This document shows, in pieces, positions 1 through 6,185 of a stretch of DNA of 6,458 bases. The notes beneath the pieces were generated by a model, which was given only the letters and a program-made list of their open reading frames with translations, searched no databases and had not been told where the DNA came from. Source of the stretch: Sulfuricurvum sp. (GTDB lineage: Bacteria; Campylobacterota; Campylobacteria; Campylobacterales; Sulfurimonadaceae); contig DZBC01000123.1 in the NCBI GenBank assembly GCA_022729835.1, positions 1 to 6,458 on the forward strand, in the 5' to 3' direction. Positions within the stretch are counted from its first letter, which is position 1. Each line of letters opens with the position of its first letter. Position numbers and translations under genes: made by a program.

Positions 1-1262
1 AAGCCAAAGCCCATGGTTCCTAAACCACCCGAACTCACCCACTGTCGTGGTCTGGTAAAGGGGTAAAACTGCGCGCTCCACATCTGATGCTGACCTACAT
101 CGGTGGAGATATTGGCGCGATCTCCGAGCAACTGCCCCAGACGCTCAATGACCCATTGGGGCTTGAGTCGATCACCCTCTTCATTGTACGAAAGCGGATG
201 CAAACGGTCAAAATTGGCGATGGTGTCACGCCATGAAGCGTAACGCTCCGGATTGACACTCTCTTTGGCCAGCGGCACCATCTCTTCAAGGACATTTTTC
301 ACATCACCGACGATGGGATAGTGGGCATTGACCAGTTTAGAGATGCTTGCTGGGTCAATATCGACGTGAATGACTTGTGCATTTTTGGCAAATTCGCTCA
401 GTTTTCCCGTAACACGGTCGTCAAAGCGTGCACCCAGACCGATCACCAGATCGGTTGCACTCATCGCCATATTGGCGGCATACGAGCCGTGCATCCCCAA
501 CATGGAGATCAAAAGCGGATCGTCAAAGCGCAGCGTTCCGCGCGCCATAAAGGTTTCGACCGCCGGAATCTGTGTAATGGCGACAAATTCACGCATCAAA
601 TCGGCGGCATTGGCATTGATAATACCGCCACCCAAATAGAAGAGCGGGCGCTTGGCTGAGGCAATCGCTTCGACGGCTTTTTTGATCTGGCGGGTGTTTC
701 CCTTGGTGGTCGGCTTGTAGGTTTCAAGTTCCACGGGCTTGCTGTAGTCAAACTCAGCAATCTGCGCCGTAACATCTTTGGGAATGTCTACATGTACCGG
801 TCCTGGACGACCTGAAGCGGCGATATAAAAAGCCTCTTTGAGTATACGTCCCAAATCGGATGCGTCAGTGACAAGATAGTTGTGCTTGGTACAGCTTCGG
901 CTGATCCCTACCGCGTCGATCTCTTGAAACGCATCAGTACCGATGAGTGACATCGGTACTTGACCGCTGATAACTACCAGCGGGATGGAGTCCATATAGG
1001 CATCTGCTAGGCCGGTCACTGCGTTGGTAAATCCCGGGCCTGAAGTGATCATCGCCACCCCGACCTTGCCGCTCGCCTTGGCGTAACCCTCTGCGGCATG
1101 TACCGCTGCTTGTTCGTGACGGGCCAAAATGTGTTGAAAATTATTTTGCTTGTATATCTCGTCATAGACGTTCATAATCGCACCGCCGGGATATCCAAAG
1201 ACGGTATCAACATTTTCGGCAATCAATGCTTCGATAACCATCTGCGCACCGCTGATTCGCAT
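1..1262 (-). CDS. ilvB: Acetolactate synthase large subunit, 3' end cut by window edge
   Basis: Thiamine-diphosphate enzyme that condenses two pyruvates, or pyruvate plus 2-oxobutanoate, in the first shared step of valine/leucine/isoleucine synthesis. It acts in the cytoplasm with the small subunit IlvN. The frame stays open for 420 codons to the left edge; the family runs to about 560-590 residues, so roughly a quarter is missing, including the GDG cofactor motif expected further on. Visible landmarks are FGYPGGAIMNVYD (22-34), the catalytic glutamate E50 in ARHEQAAVHAAEGYA, SGPGFTNAVTGLADAYMDSI (74-93), FQEIDAVGISRSCTKHNY (112-129) and GRPGPVHVDIPKD (151-163), followed by the central domain with GARFDDRVTGKLSEFA. 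SGPGFTN in place of the commoner SGPGATN matches other Campylobacterota enzymes as I remember them. The start ATG at 1262 has a strong Shine-Dalgarno six bases upstream and lies beyond its own promoter-like region, so it may be transcribed apart from the genes before it. ilvN would be expected next, outside the window. Confidence 0.97.
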   Translation of the reverse strand, partial: MRISGAQMVIEALIAENVDTVFGYPGGAIMNVYDEIYKQNNFQHILARHEQAAVHAAEGYAKASGKVGVAMITSGPGFTNAVTGLADAYMDSIPLVVISGQVPMSLIGTDAFQEIDAVGISRSCTKHNYLVTDASDLGRILKEAFYIAASGRPGPVHVDIPKDVTAQIAEFDYSKPVELETYKPTTKGNTRQIKKAVEAIASAKRPLFYLGGGIINANAADLMREFVAITQIPAVETFMARGTLRFDDPLLISMLGMHGSYAANMAMSATDLVIGLGARFDDRVTGKLSEFAKNAQVIHVDIDPASISKLVNAHYPIVGDVKNVLEEMVPLAKESVNPERYASWRDTIANFDRLHPLSYNEEGDRLKPQWVIERLGQLLGDRANISTDVGQHQMWSAQFYPFTRPRQWVSSGGLGTMGFG

Positions 1263-1268
1263 GATTGA

Positions 1269-1275
1269 CTCCTCT
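1269..1275 (-). promoter_or_regulatory. Ribosome binding site of ilvB
   Basis: The minus strand reads AGAGGAG, six bases before the ATG at 1262. It is the strongest Shine-Dalgarno in the window and fixes the ilvB start. It directly follows a T8 run (A8 on plus at 1277-1284) in the leader. Confidence 0.85.
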
Positions 1276-1291
1276 GAAAAAAAATGGCTGT

Positions 1292-1297
1292 ATTATA
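1292..1297 (-). promoter_or_regulatory. Probable -10 element of the ilvB promoter
   Basis: The minus strand reads TATAAT about 30 bases upstream of the ilvB ATG, which would give a leader of roughly 20-25 bases carrying the Shine-Dalgarno. I see no good TTGACA-like -35 at 16-18 bp spacing (the hexamer there is CACAAT). That is common for sigma-70 promoters in Campylobacterota, which rely on the -10 region. The box sits inside the right arm of an inverted repeat. Confidence 0.6.
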
Positions 1298-1314
1298 GTC
1301 GATTGCGACTATAA
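1293..1314. repeat. Perfect 9-bp inverted repeat overlapping the ilvB -10 box
   Basis: Arms TTATAGTCG (1293-1301) and CGACTATAA (1306-1314) are perfect complements around a 4-base spacer. The element lies between the Ppx/GppA stop (1321-1323) and ilvB. The arms are AT-rich and no T tract follows directly (the T8 run begins 8 bases further on), so it is a poor intrinsic terminator. Its overlap with TATAAT suits an operator for a dimeric repressor better. That role is inferred. Confidence 0.6.
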
Positions 1315-1320
1315 ATTGTG

Positions 1321-2241
1321 TTAATCGTAAAACGCTTTAAGCTGAATTTTACAGTAGCTCAGCGCTACCCCTTCGCGTAGCCCATCATCAATGACCATCG
1401 CTTCATCAAAACCCATTGTTGCATAGAGTTGCTCCATGATGGCGATACCGGTTAGAATGAGACTTTCCCGCCCCACTCCGACATATCGGGAGCGCTCTTG
1501 CTCCTGCATCGCCAAAAGTGCTTGAAGTGCTTGGGCTATCTTATTACATGTAAGCATGTAGCCATTAATGTGCTCTGGATTGTACGTAGAGCACTCCATT
1601 CCCAGTAAATACGATGCCACAGTGGTAGGCGTTCCTGCCGTGGCGATCAACATATCTGGGCGACCATGCACTTCATAGCATTGAGTTACATACTCACTCA
1701 CCGGCTCCATCGATGTGCGCACCAAATGCTCAAGATGGTGTGATACGTCGCAACGCTGTGAGAGTGTAACGATACCGATTGGAAAACTGCGGCTGAAGGT
1801 TAGATCGTCAAAGCGAAAAATCACTTCGGTCGATCCCCCTCCGATATCAATCAGCGCGTAGCGTCGCGCTGCAATCCCCAATGAGGATAAACGATATTCA
1901 ACACCTTTGAGGGTGTAGGCGGCTTCCGACTCAGCATCGATAATGCGAAAACGCACTCCGGTACGCCGTGAGAGCGTCTCGATCACCGCATCGGCATTGC
2001 TTGCCTGACGCATCGCTTCCGTCGTCACCGCATCGATCAAAGCGCCCTCAAACGAAAACTCCGCCTTTGCCACCTCAATCGCATCAATGATACGCTCAAT
2101 CGCTGCGTCGCTGATCTTACCACTTTCATGTAGGTCTTCCGCCGTTTTAACAGCGCGTTCAAAAGTCCACAAAACACGTTTTGTCTCACCATCAAAAGCC
2201 AACATACGGCAGGTATTGGAACCTAAATCGATACTGATCAT
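1321..2241 (-). CDS. Short Ppx/GppA-family phosphatase
   Basis: Member of the ASKHA-fold Ppx/GppA family, which hydrolyses inorganic polyphosphate and/or pppGpp to ppGpp in the cytoplasm. Starting at the ATG at 2241 gives 306 residues, the length of the short two-domain class (Ppx1-like); the C-terminal HD-like domain of long Ppx and GppA is absent. Visible motifs: phosphate-1 SIDLGSNTCRMLAFD (3-17), IDAESEAAYTLKGV (101-114) with the expected catalytic glutamate at about 106, phosphate-2 ALIDIGGGSTEVIF (130-143), ATAGTPTTVA (200-209), and LTGIAIMEQL ending in VIDDGLREG (283-291). The open frame continues 15 codons upstream to 2286, but that extension lies inside the preceding gene and the family starts at MISIDLGSNT. 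The ATG at 2241 overlaps the upstream TGA as ATGA, implying translational coupling; no strong Shine-Dalgarno is visible. Sequence alone cannot separate polyphosphatase from pppGpp hydrolase activity, so I give no symbol. Confidence 0.93.
   Translation of the reverse strand: MISIDLGSNTCRMLAFDGETKRVLWTFERAVKTAEDLHESGKISDAAIERIIDAIEVAKAEFSFEGALIDAVTTEAMRQASNADAVIETLSRRTGVRFRIIDAESEAAYTLKGVEYRLSSLGIAARRYALIDIGGGSTEVIFRFDDLTFSRSFPIGIVTLSQRCDVSHHLEHLVRTSMEPVSEYVTQCYEVHGRPDMLIATAGTPTTVASYLLGMECSTYNPEHINGYMLTCNKIAQALQALLAMQEQERSRYVGVGRESLILTGIAIMEQLYATMGFDEAMVIDDGLREGVALSYCKIQLKAFYD
1544..1557. repeat. Copy 1 of the repeated TACATGTAAGC word
   Basis: Plus strand TTACATGTAAGCAT contains the 10-bp palindrome TTACATGTAA and is identical over 14 bases to the copy at 5568-5581. 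On the coding strand it encodes Met-Leu-Thr-Cys-Asn, inside the Ppx/GppA gene (residues 229-233 of the 306-residue product, outside its recognised catalytic motifs). Confidence 0.6.
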
Positions 2242-4370
2242 ACCCGCGAATCCGTAATATTTTGCAGCATCATTTTGGGAAACCACACCGAGAGATCCCC
2301 TTGCAGTGCCTCTTCAGTGACAAACACTTGGCAATTACTCAGATTAAACCGCTCAACAAAGTAGCGAATCGAATCATCCTCACCGAAGATTGCCAGATAA
2401 TTGCGTATTCCTATTTCTATGCTCGCCACGGGTGCGCTGCGTATCAAGGCCTGCTCTAGCTGCGCCATTGCGCACTGTGCAAAGAGGTGTCCCATTGCTT
2501 CGTATTTGGCATCAACATCCATATAATGCTCAAATGATGCAGACAAAGCGGCTACGTCGCCTTTGGCAACATGACGCATTGCGGCATCGACGCTCTTGCT
2601 CCACCCCTCTTCAAGCTCCATCCCCTCTTTAGTCTCATAAAGCAAAGGATAAGAGGCGAGATAAGAGAATGCGTTTTTAATGTTCCCCGAAGCAATCGCA
2701 TCGTGCAAGAGGCGTTTGGCTTTGATCGTATCGTGCATTTGCTGTACTTCCGTGGCAAAATCGGGAAACACACCCAACATTCCGATCAATTTTTGAGCGG
2801 TGATATAGTCCTCTTCCAGATACGCCTGCTGTGCCCGTATAAAGAGCTTGTCGGCGTAAGCGTTGACGGCGTGATACTCTTCAAACTCCATCAAAAAAGG
2901 GTGATTTTTTACCAGTTCAAACATCTTCACAAACTCTTTTTGTGCAATGATCTTTTTGAAATAGAGATAGAGCTTGCGCTCGGAAAAGAGCTGCTGGATC
3001 AGTATCGCTTTTTCGGAGATACCCCGAAAAGGTGCCAGTAGAATCTTCGCCTCTTCGTCACCGTTTTTCTCAAGAATCAGCTCTTGCGCCTTCATAAAGA
3101 GCACTTTCCAGCGCTTTTCCATCTTTTTATAGAGATCGGAATCTTCAAAAATTTTATACTGCTTCGCCATCGAATAGGCCAGCGGATAGCGTCTCTCCTC
3201 GACATATTTCTGAAAAACAGTGTACTGTTCAAAATCTTTGAGGATCTGATTGATAAAGAGATTTTTTTTGGAAACCGTGCGAAAAGGCTCCATAAGGGCA
3301 ATGGCGGCGTTTTTGTCAGAGGCCGCTAACAGTTTTTTTGCTTTGGAGATAGTAGCTTCCCAGATTCGTTCCGCACCTTTGTAGAGTTCGGAATACATCA
3401 AAACAGGATTACGATCAACCTCTTCATAAAATTTTGGGTACTCCCTTCGGTTAATCATCATGGAGAGCCGCTCTTGATCACCAAAAAGCGGGTAAAAACC
3501 GACGTTCCCCTCAATCGTACCGACTGCCAGTCGAAAACCTTCCTTTATAAAACCCAGAGCACTGACCGTTTCGCCGACTTTGAAGTACTTTTGACTGAGC
3601 AGTTCATAACTTTCCAAATCGTATAAGGCAATATAGCCCATCTTGGTACCCACAAACAAAAAACGATAGTCGTGACTGACGGCCATGGCCGTCGCGTCGT
3701 CGTTGACCTTGGTCATACGTTTTAGATTTTTGCCGTGGTTGATATCCCAGACGATTAAGCCACCCTCTCGATCAAGCGAAAGTAGGCGTAGCGAAGGAAG
3801 AAAGATGAGTTTATAAACGGCACCAGCGTGACCGCGCAGTTTGTGCGGTTTTTTCATCGTTGCTAGGTTGAGTAGTGTGATGCTTTTATCGTAGCTTCCC
3901 GTTGCCAACCACTGGCCATTGTCACTAAAAGCAGCCGTGGTTACGTAGTCTGCGTGCGGAGGAAGATTGAATGCGAGTTTTCCGGTCTTGAGTGACCATG
4001 CGAAAGTTTTACCGTCTTGTCCTGCGGTCACAACATAGCGACCTGCTGGATCGATGGCAACGCTCTCCACCTCTCCTTGGTGACGTCCTGCCTTGAAGAG
4101 CAAGCCTTTTTTGGCAACCGAAAAGATAGCTGCTTTGTTGCTTTGCGGAATGATCGAAGCGCACAAACCGCCACCCACGGCGATATCTACATGGCTTCCA
4201 TAGAAGCGTTCATGCACAATATTGGTCTTGAATCCGCCGACTACTTTATAGTCGGTAACGTTGATCAAGCGCAGGGCATTGTGAGCATCAATCACTGCGA
4301 GTGTGCCATCGTTTAGCATCTTCAGTAGCAAAACGCTTTGTTTGATGCTAAACGACTTTTCCGGGGTCAT
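2238..4370 (-). CDS. WD40 beta-propeller plus helical-repeat protein, function unknown
   Basis: A 710-residue protein with no signal peptide or membrane segment, so probably cytoplasmic. Residues 1-297 form WD40-like repeats. The clearest blades are about 95-130 (GQDGKTFAWSLKTG), 138-171 (FSDNGQWLATGSYDKSITLL), 179-213 (RGHAGAVYKL through GGLIVWDINHG), 224-256 and 265-297. The first 90 residues look like two weaker blades, giving about seven in all. Residues 300-710 are charged and helical and contain about four tandem units of roughly 84 residues, each opening near a phrase such as KAQELILE or RAQQAYLEE; units one and two share PFRTVS and PFRGIS. Such propellers are usually protein-binding scaffolds; no catalytic motif is visible. 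The ATG overlaps the ilvA stop as TAATG and the TGA overlaps the Ppx/GppA start as ATGA, so it should be made together with both. Two coding A runs occur, A8 (3262-3269) and A7 (3333-3339), both in frame here. I do not recognise a named family for the whole protein. Confidence 0.9.
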   Translation of the reverse strand: MTPEKSFSIKQSVLLLKMLNDGTLAVIDAHNALRLINVTDYKVVGGFKTNIVHERFYGSHVDIAVGGGLCASIIPQSNKAAIFSVAKKGLLFKAGRHQGEVESVAIDPAGRYVVTAGQDGKTFAWSLKTGKLAFNLPPHADYVTTAAFSDNGQWLATGSYDKSITLLNLATMKKPHKLRGHAGAVYKLIFLPSLRLLSLDREGGLIVWDINHGKNLKRMTKVNDDATAMAVSHDYRFLFVGTKMGYIALYDLESYELLSQKYFKVGETVSALGFIKEGFRLAVGTIEGNVGFYPLFGDQERLSMMINRREYPKFYEEVDRNPVLMYSELYKGAERIWEATISKAKKLLAASDKNAAIALMEPFRTVSKKNLFINQILKDFEQYTVFQKYVEERRYPLAYSMAKQYKIFEDSDLYKKMEKRWKVLFMKAQELILEKNGDEEAKILLAPFRGISEKAILIQQLFSERKLYLYFKKIIAQKEFVKMFELVKNHPFLMEFEEYHAVNAYADKLFIRAQQAYLEEDYITAQKLIGMLGVFPDFATEVQQMHDTIKAKRLLHDAIASGNIKNAFSYLASYPLLYETKEGMELEEGWSKSVDAAMRHVAKGDVAALSASFEHYMDVDAKYEAMGHLFAQCAMAQLEQALIRSAPVASIEIGIRNYLAIFGEDDSIRYFVERFNLSNCQVFVTEEALQGDLSVWFPKMMLQNITDSRV

Positions 4371-5581
4371 TATCGATACTCACTGCTCAGGTAGCCGTGC
4401 AACAACAACAGGGCCCTGATCTGATCTTGATGCTCTTTACCTTTGGTCTCTAGGTGAATGGTGACATTGGCGTCGCCGTAGTCCAGATCGGTAGAGGTGC
4501 GGTCGTACGCGATATGGACGATGTTGGCTTGTAGTTCTTTGAGTAGTAGTGTCAGTTGCATCAGTGAGCCTGGTTTATCCACCAGTGTCACCACCAGCTT
4601 CATTTTACGATGGGATTTGATCAATCCCTTTTCGATGATAACCGAAAGCAGCGTTACGTCTACATTGCCGCCGCTGAGCACCGCAGCCACTTTTTTGCCC
4701 TTGAGATGGGGCAGCTTGTGGTGCATCAGTGCCGCCACGCCGACCGCACCCGCTCCCTCGACGACCAGTTTTTGGCGTTCTAGCAAAAAGAGCATCGCAC
4801 TGGCAATCTCCTCATCATCCACCGTAATAAAACGATCCACATAGCGGCGGATCAGCTCTAGTGTTTTTGGCGATGCGTTACGCACCGCGATACCGTCGGC
4901 GATGGTGCGCACGCTCATGGAATCGACCGGTCGGCCCAGGTCAAAGGAGTTGCGCAGTGCCGGCGCTCCCGCCGCGCCCACACCGATCACCTCGATATGC
5001 GGCGCAAACTCTTTAATGGCAAGCGCAATCCCGCAAATCAATCCACCGCCACCCACTGGCACCAAAATTGCATCAAGATCATGGATCGCTTCGAGTATCT
5101 CAAGGGCGATGGTACCCTGCCCCGCAATCACTTCGTCGTCTTCAAAAGGATGCACAAAAACACGAGCGTGTTCGCGTTCGTACGTCTTAGCAAAGGCAAA
5201 AGCGTCGTCGTAGTTGCTGCCATGCAAGATCACCTCCGCGCCGTAGTGGCGTACACCGTTGACCTTGGTGAGCGGTGTGGATTCTGGCATGACGATGGTT
5301 GCTGCTATGCCAAAATGCGCCGCCGCATACGCCACCCCCTGCGCATGGTTGCCCGCACTCGCCGCAACGACGCCTCTGGCCTTTTCCGCCTCACTAAGCG
5401 AGGCGATACGGTTGTAAGCACCGCGCAGCTTAAAAGCCCCCGTCGATTGAAGGTTCTCTTTTTTGAGATACACCTCACAGCCGCTAAGGCTGCTTAAAAG
5501 CGGCGCATAGGCAAAAGGGGTTGCGGCAATCACCCCCTCAAGCCGCGCTCTCGCCTCTAAAATGGCGTTACATGTAAGCAT
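4370..5581 (-). CDS. ilvA: Threonine dehydratase (threonine ammonia-lyase) with C-terminal ACT domain
   Basis: PLP-dependent enzyme that deaminates L-threonine to 2-oxobutanoate and ammonia, the committed step to isoleucine. At 403 residues it is the shorter class with one ACT-like tail (the TIGR01127 type), not the roughly 510-residue E. coli form. Visible features: STGAFKLRGAYNRI with the PLP lysine K51, SAGNHAQGVAYAAAHFG (75-91), the phosphate-binding glycine loop VPVGGGGLICGIALA (174-188), EGAGAVGVAAL (275-285) and VLSGGNVD (301-308). The ACT-like region is about 327-403, with LVDKPGSLMQLTLLLKEL. The ATG overlaps the upstream TAA as TAATG, and the gene's own stop overlaps the next start in the same way. 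There is no recognisable Shine-Dalgarno before it, so translation probably depends on coupling. ilvB, the next pathway step, lies about 3 kb downstream. Isoleucine feedback through the ACT region is plausible for the family but not shown by the sequence. Confidence 0.95.
   Translation of the reverse strand: MLTCNAILEARARLEGVIAATPFAYAPLLSSLSGCEVYLKKENLQSTGAFKLRGAYNRIASLSEAEKARGVVAASAGNHAQGVAYAAAHFGIAATIVMPESTPLTKVNGVRHYGAEVILHGSNYDDAFAFAKTYEREHARVFVHPFEDDEVIAGQGTIALEILEAIHDLDAILVPVGGGGLICGIALAIKEFAPHIEVIGVGAAGAPALRNSFDLGRPVDSMSVRTIADGIAVRNASPKTLELIRRYVDRFITVDDEEIASAMLFLLERQKLVVEGAGAVGVAALMHHKLPHLKGKKVAAVLSGGNVDVTLLSVIIEKGLIKSHRKMKLVVTLVDKPGSLMQLTLLLKELQANIVHIAYDRTSTDLDYGDANVTIHLETKGKEHQDQIRALLLLHGYLSSEYR
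5568..5581. repeat. Copy 2 of the repeated TACATGTAAGC word, at the ilvA start
   Basis: Plus strand TTACATGTAAGCAT; its minus-strand reading begins with the ilvA ATG and encodes Met-Leu-Thr-Cys-Asn. It is identical over 14 bases to the copy at 1544-1557, in the same orientation and reading frame. The palindrome TTACATGTAA lies at 5568-5577. Confidence 0.6.
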
Positions 5582-6015
5582 TAAAAGAGGTTACGGTGCT
5601 CGACCATGCTACAGTGGTTTTGCACCACCTGCATGCCAGCTTCTTTGGCTTTTTGTGCCGCCGCGTTGTTGACGATCCCCTTTTGGGCCCAAAAGACTTT
5701 TACGTCGCCACGCTTGATGCAGGCATCGGCGATGGCATCAAGGGCATCGGGTTTGCGAAAAATATTGACCATATCCACCGAAAATGGAATATCATCGAGC
5801 GAGTGGTAGACGGTTTCGCCGAGTATCTTATCCTCTTTGGGATAGACGGGGACAATTCTAAACCCGTGTTCTTGAAGATACTTAGCCACGATATGACTGT
5901 CTTTGTCTGGATCAGGAGATAACCCCAAAACGGCGATGGTTTTAACGTTTTGAAAAATGGCTTTGATCTCTTCGCGGTTGGCATTTACCGATGGAAATTC
6001 GCATTCGTGAGACAT
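5581..6015 (-). CDS. CoA-binding domain protein, YccU type
   Basis: A 144-residue single-domain Rossmann-fold protein of the CoA-binding (succinyl-CoA-synthetase-like) family to which E. coli YccU belongs. CoA or nucleotide binding is inferred from the fold; the physiological role of these small proteins is not established. Visible: the first strand and loop TIAVLGLSPDPDKDSHIVAK (26-45), IVPVYP (54-59), VDMVNIFRKPD (80-90), VFWAQKGIVN (107-116) and the characteristic end VVQNHCSMVEHRNLF (130-144). Length is normal for the family. The ATG at 6015 has an AAGG eight bases upstream and a TATAAT about 30 bases upstream, so this is probably the first gene of the unit that continues through ilvA, the WD40 protein and the Ppx/GppA gene. 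Its TAA overlaps the ilvA ATG. Confidence 0.93.
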   Translation of the reverse strand: MSHECEFPSVNANREEIKAIFQNVKTIAVLGLSPDPDKDSHIVAKYLQEHGFRIVPVYPKEDKILGETVYHSLDDIPFSVDMVNIFRKPDALDAIADACIKRGDVKVFWAQKGIVNNAAAQKAKEAGMQVVQNHCSMVEHRNLF

Positions 6016-6023
6016 GTTAGTTA

Positions 6024-6027
6024 CCTT
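6024..6027 (-). promoter_or_regulatory. Ribosome binding site of the CoA-binding protein gene
   Basis: The minus strand reads AAGG, eight bases before the ATG at 6015. It is modest in strength but well placed, and it supports that start. Confidence 0.6.
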
Positions 6028-6045
6028 GTAAATTTTAAAACCTAT

Positions 6046-6051
6046 ATTATA
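6046..6051 (-). promoter_or_regulatory. Probable -10 element of the four-gene cluster
   Basis: The minus strand reads TATAAT about 30 bases before the ATG of the CoA-binding protein gene, within an AT-rich leader. No convincing -35 is present at 17 bp spacing (ATAGCG). It overlaps the last codons of the upstream remnant, so the match could partly reflect coding sequence. Confidence 0.45.
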
Positions 6052-6148
6052 TCACGCTCTGCTTGTTGCGCTATCATTCCCTCTTGCCCTATACGATAAA
6101 GCGCAAAATCGTAGCGCACCGGATCGTTTGGATCGAAGGTTTTGAGCG

Positions 6149-6159
6149 TACATGTAAGC
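6149..6159. repeat. Copy 3 of the repeated TACATGTAAGC word
   Basis: Plus strand TACATGTAAGC, same orientation as the other two copies. On the coding strand it encodes Leu-Thr-Cys within the TIGR02757 remnant, where I would expect Leu-Thr-Lys or similar. The outer palindrome base is changed here (GTACATGTAA). Confidence 0.55.
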
Positions 6160-6185
6160 TCAATCGCCGCAAGGCGACACCATTT

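Larger units (their letters stand above)
6042..6185 (-). pseudogene. Remnant of a TIGR02757 (DUF2400) protein, C-terminus only
   Basis: Straight after the rpoN TGA, and in the same frame, 47 sense codons run to a TAG at 6042-6044 with no usable start codon at the head. The translation contains LAAIELTCTLKTFDPNDP followed by VRYDFALYRIGQE. This closely resembles the conserved C-terminal signature of the TIGR02757/DUF2400 family as I remember it (ELTxxLKKFDPxDPVKYDFAL), a family of roughly 230-300 residues of unknown function. Only the last fifth or so is present. It most likely represents a gene whose 5' part was deleted against the end of rpoN; a chimeric assembly would look the same. Its last codons overlap the TATAAT box proposed for the CoA-binding protein gene. 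Confidence 0.7.

Noticed and set aside
321..659. Plus-strand open frames at 321-659 and 370-639, and the minus-strand frame at 95-295
   Set aside because: They overlap the clear ilvB coding frame, which explains the conserved motifs in this stretch.
789..796. TACATGTA inside ilvB as a possible fourth copy of the repeated word
   Set aside because: Only the 8-bp palindromic core matches, the flanking bases differ, and it is read in another frame within the conserved Pro-Val-His-Val-Asp motif of IlvB.
2242..2286. Fifteen extra N-terminal codons on the Ppx/GppA gene
   Set aside because: They lie inside the end of the WD40 gene, lack a ribosome binding site, and precede the conserved start MISIDLGSNT, which sits on a typical ATGA overlap.
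2571..3041. Long plus-strand open frames over the WD40 gene and ilvA (also 4997-5497, 4902-5213 and 4497-4844)
   Set aside because: They are antisense shadows of well-supported genes, with unremarkable low-complexity translations and no recognisable family features.
6164..6177. Short hairpin TCGCC-GCAA-GGCGA after rpoN as a terminator
   Set aside because: The stem is only 5 bp and no T tract follows on the minus strand, so it does not qualify as an intrinsic terminator.
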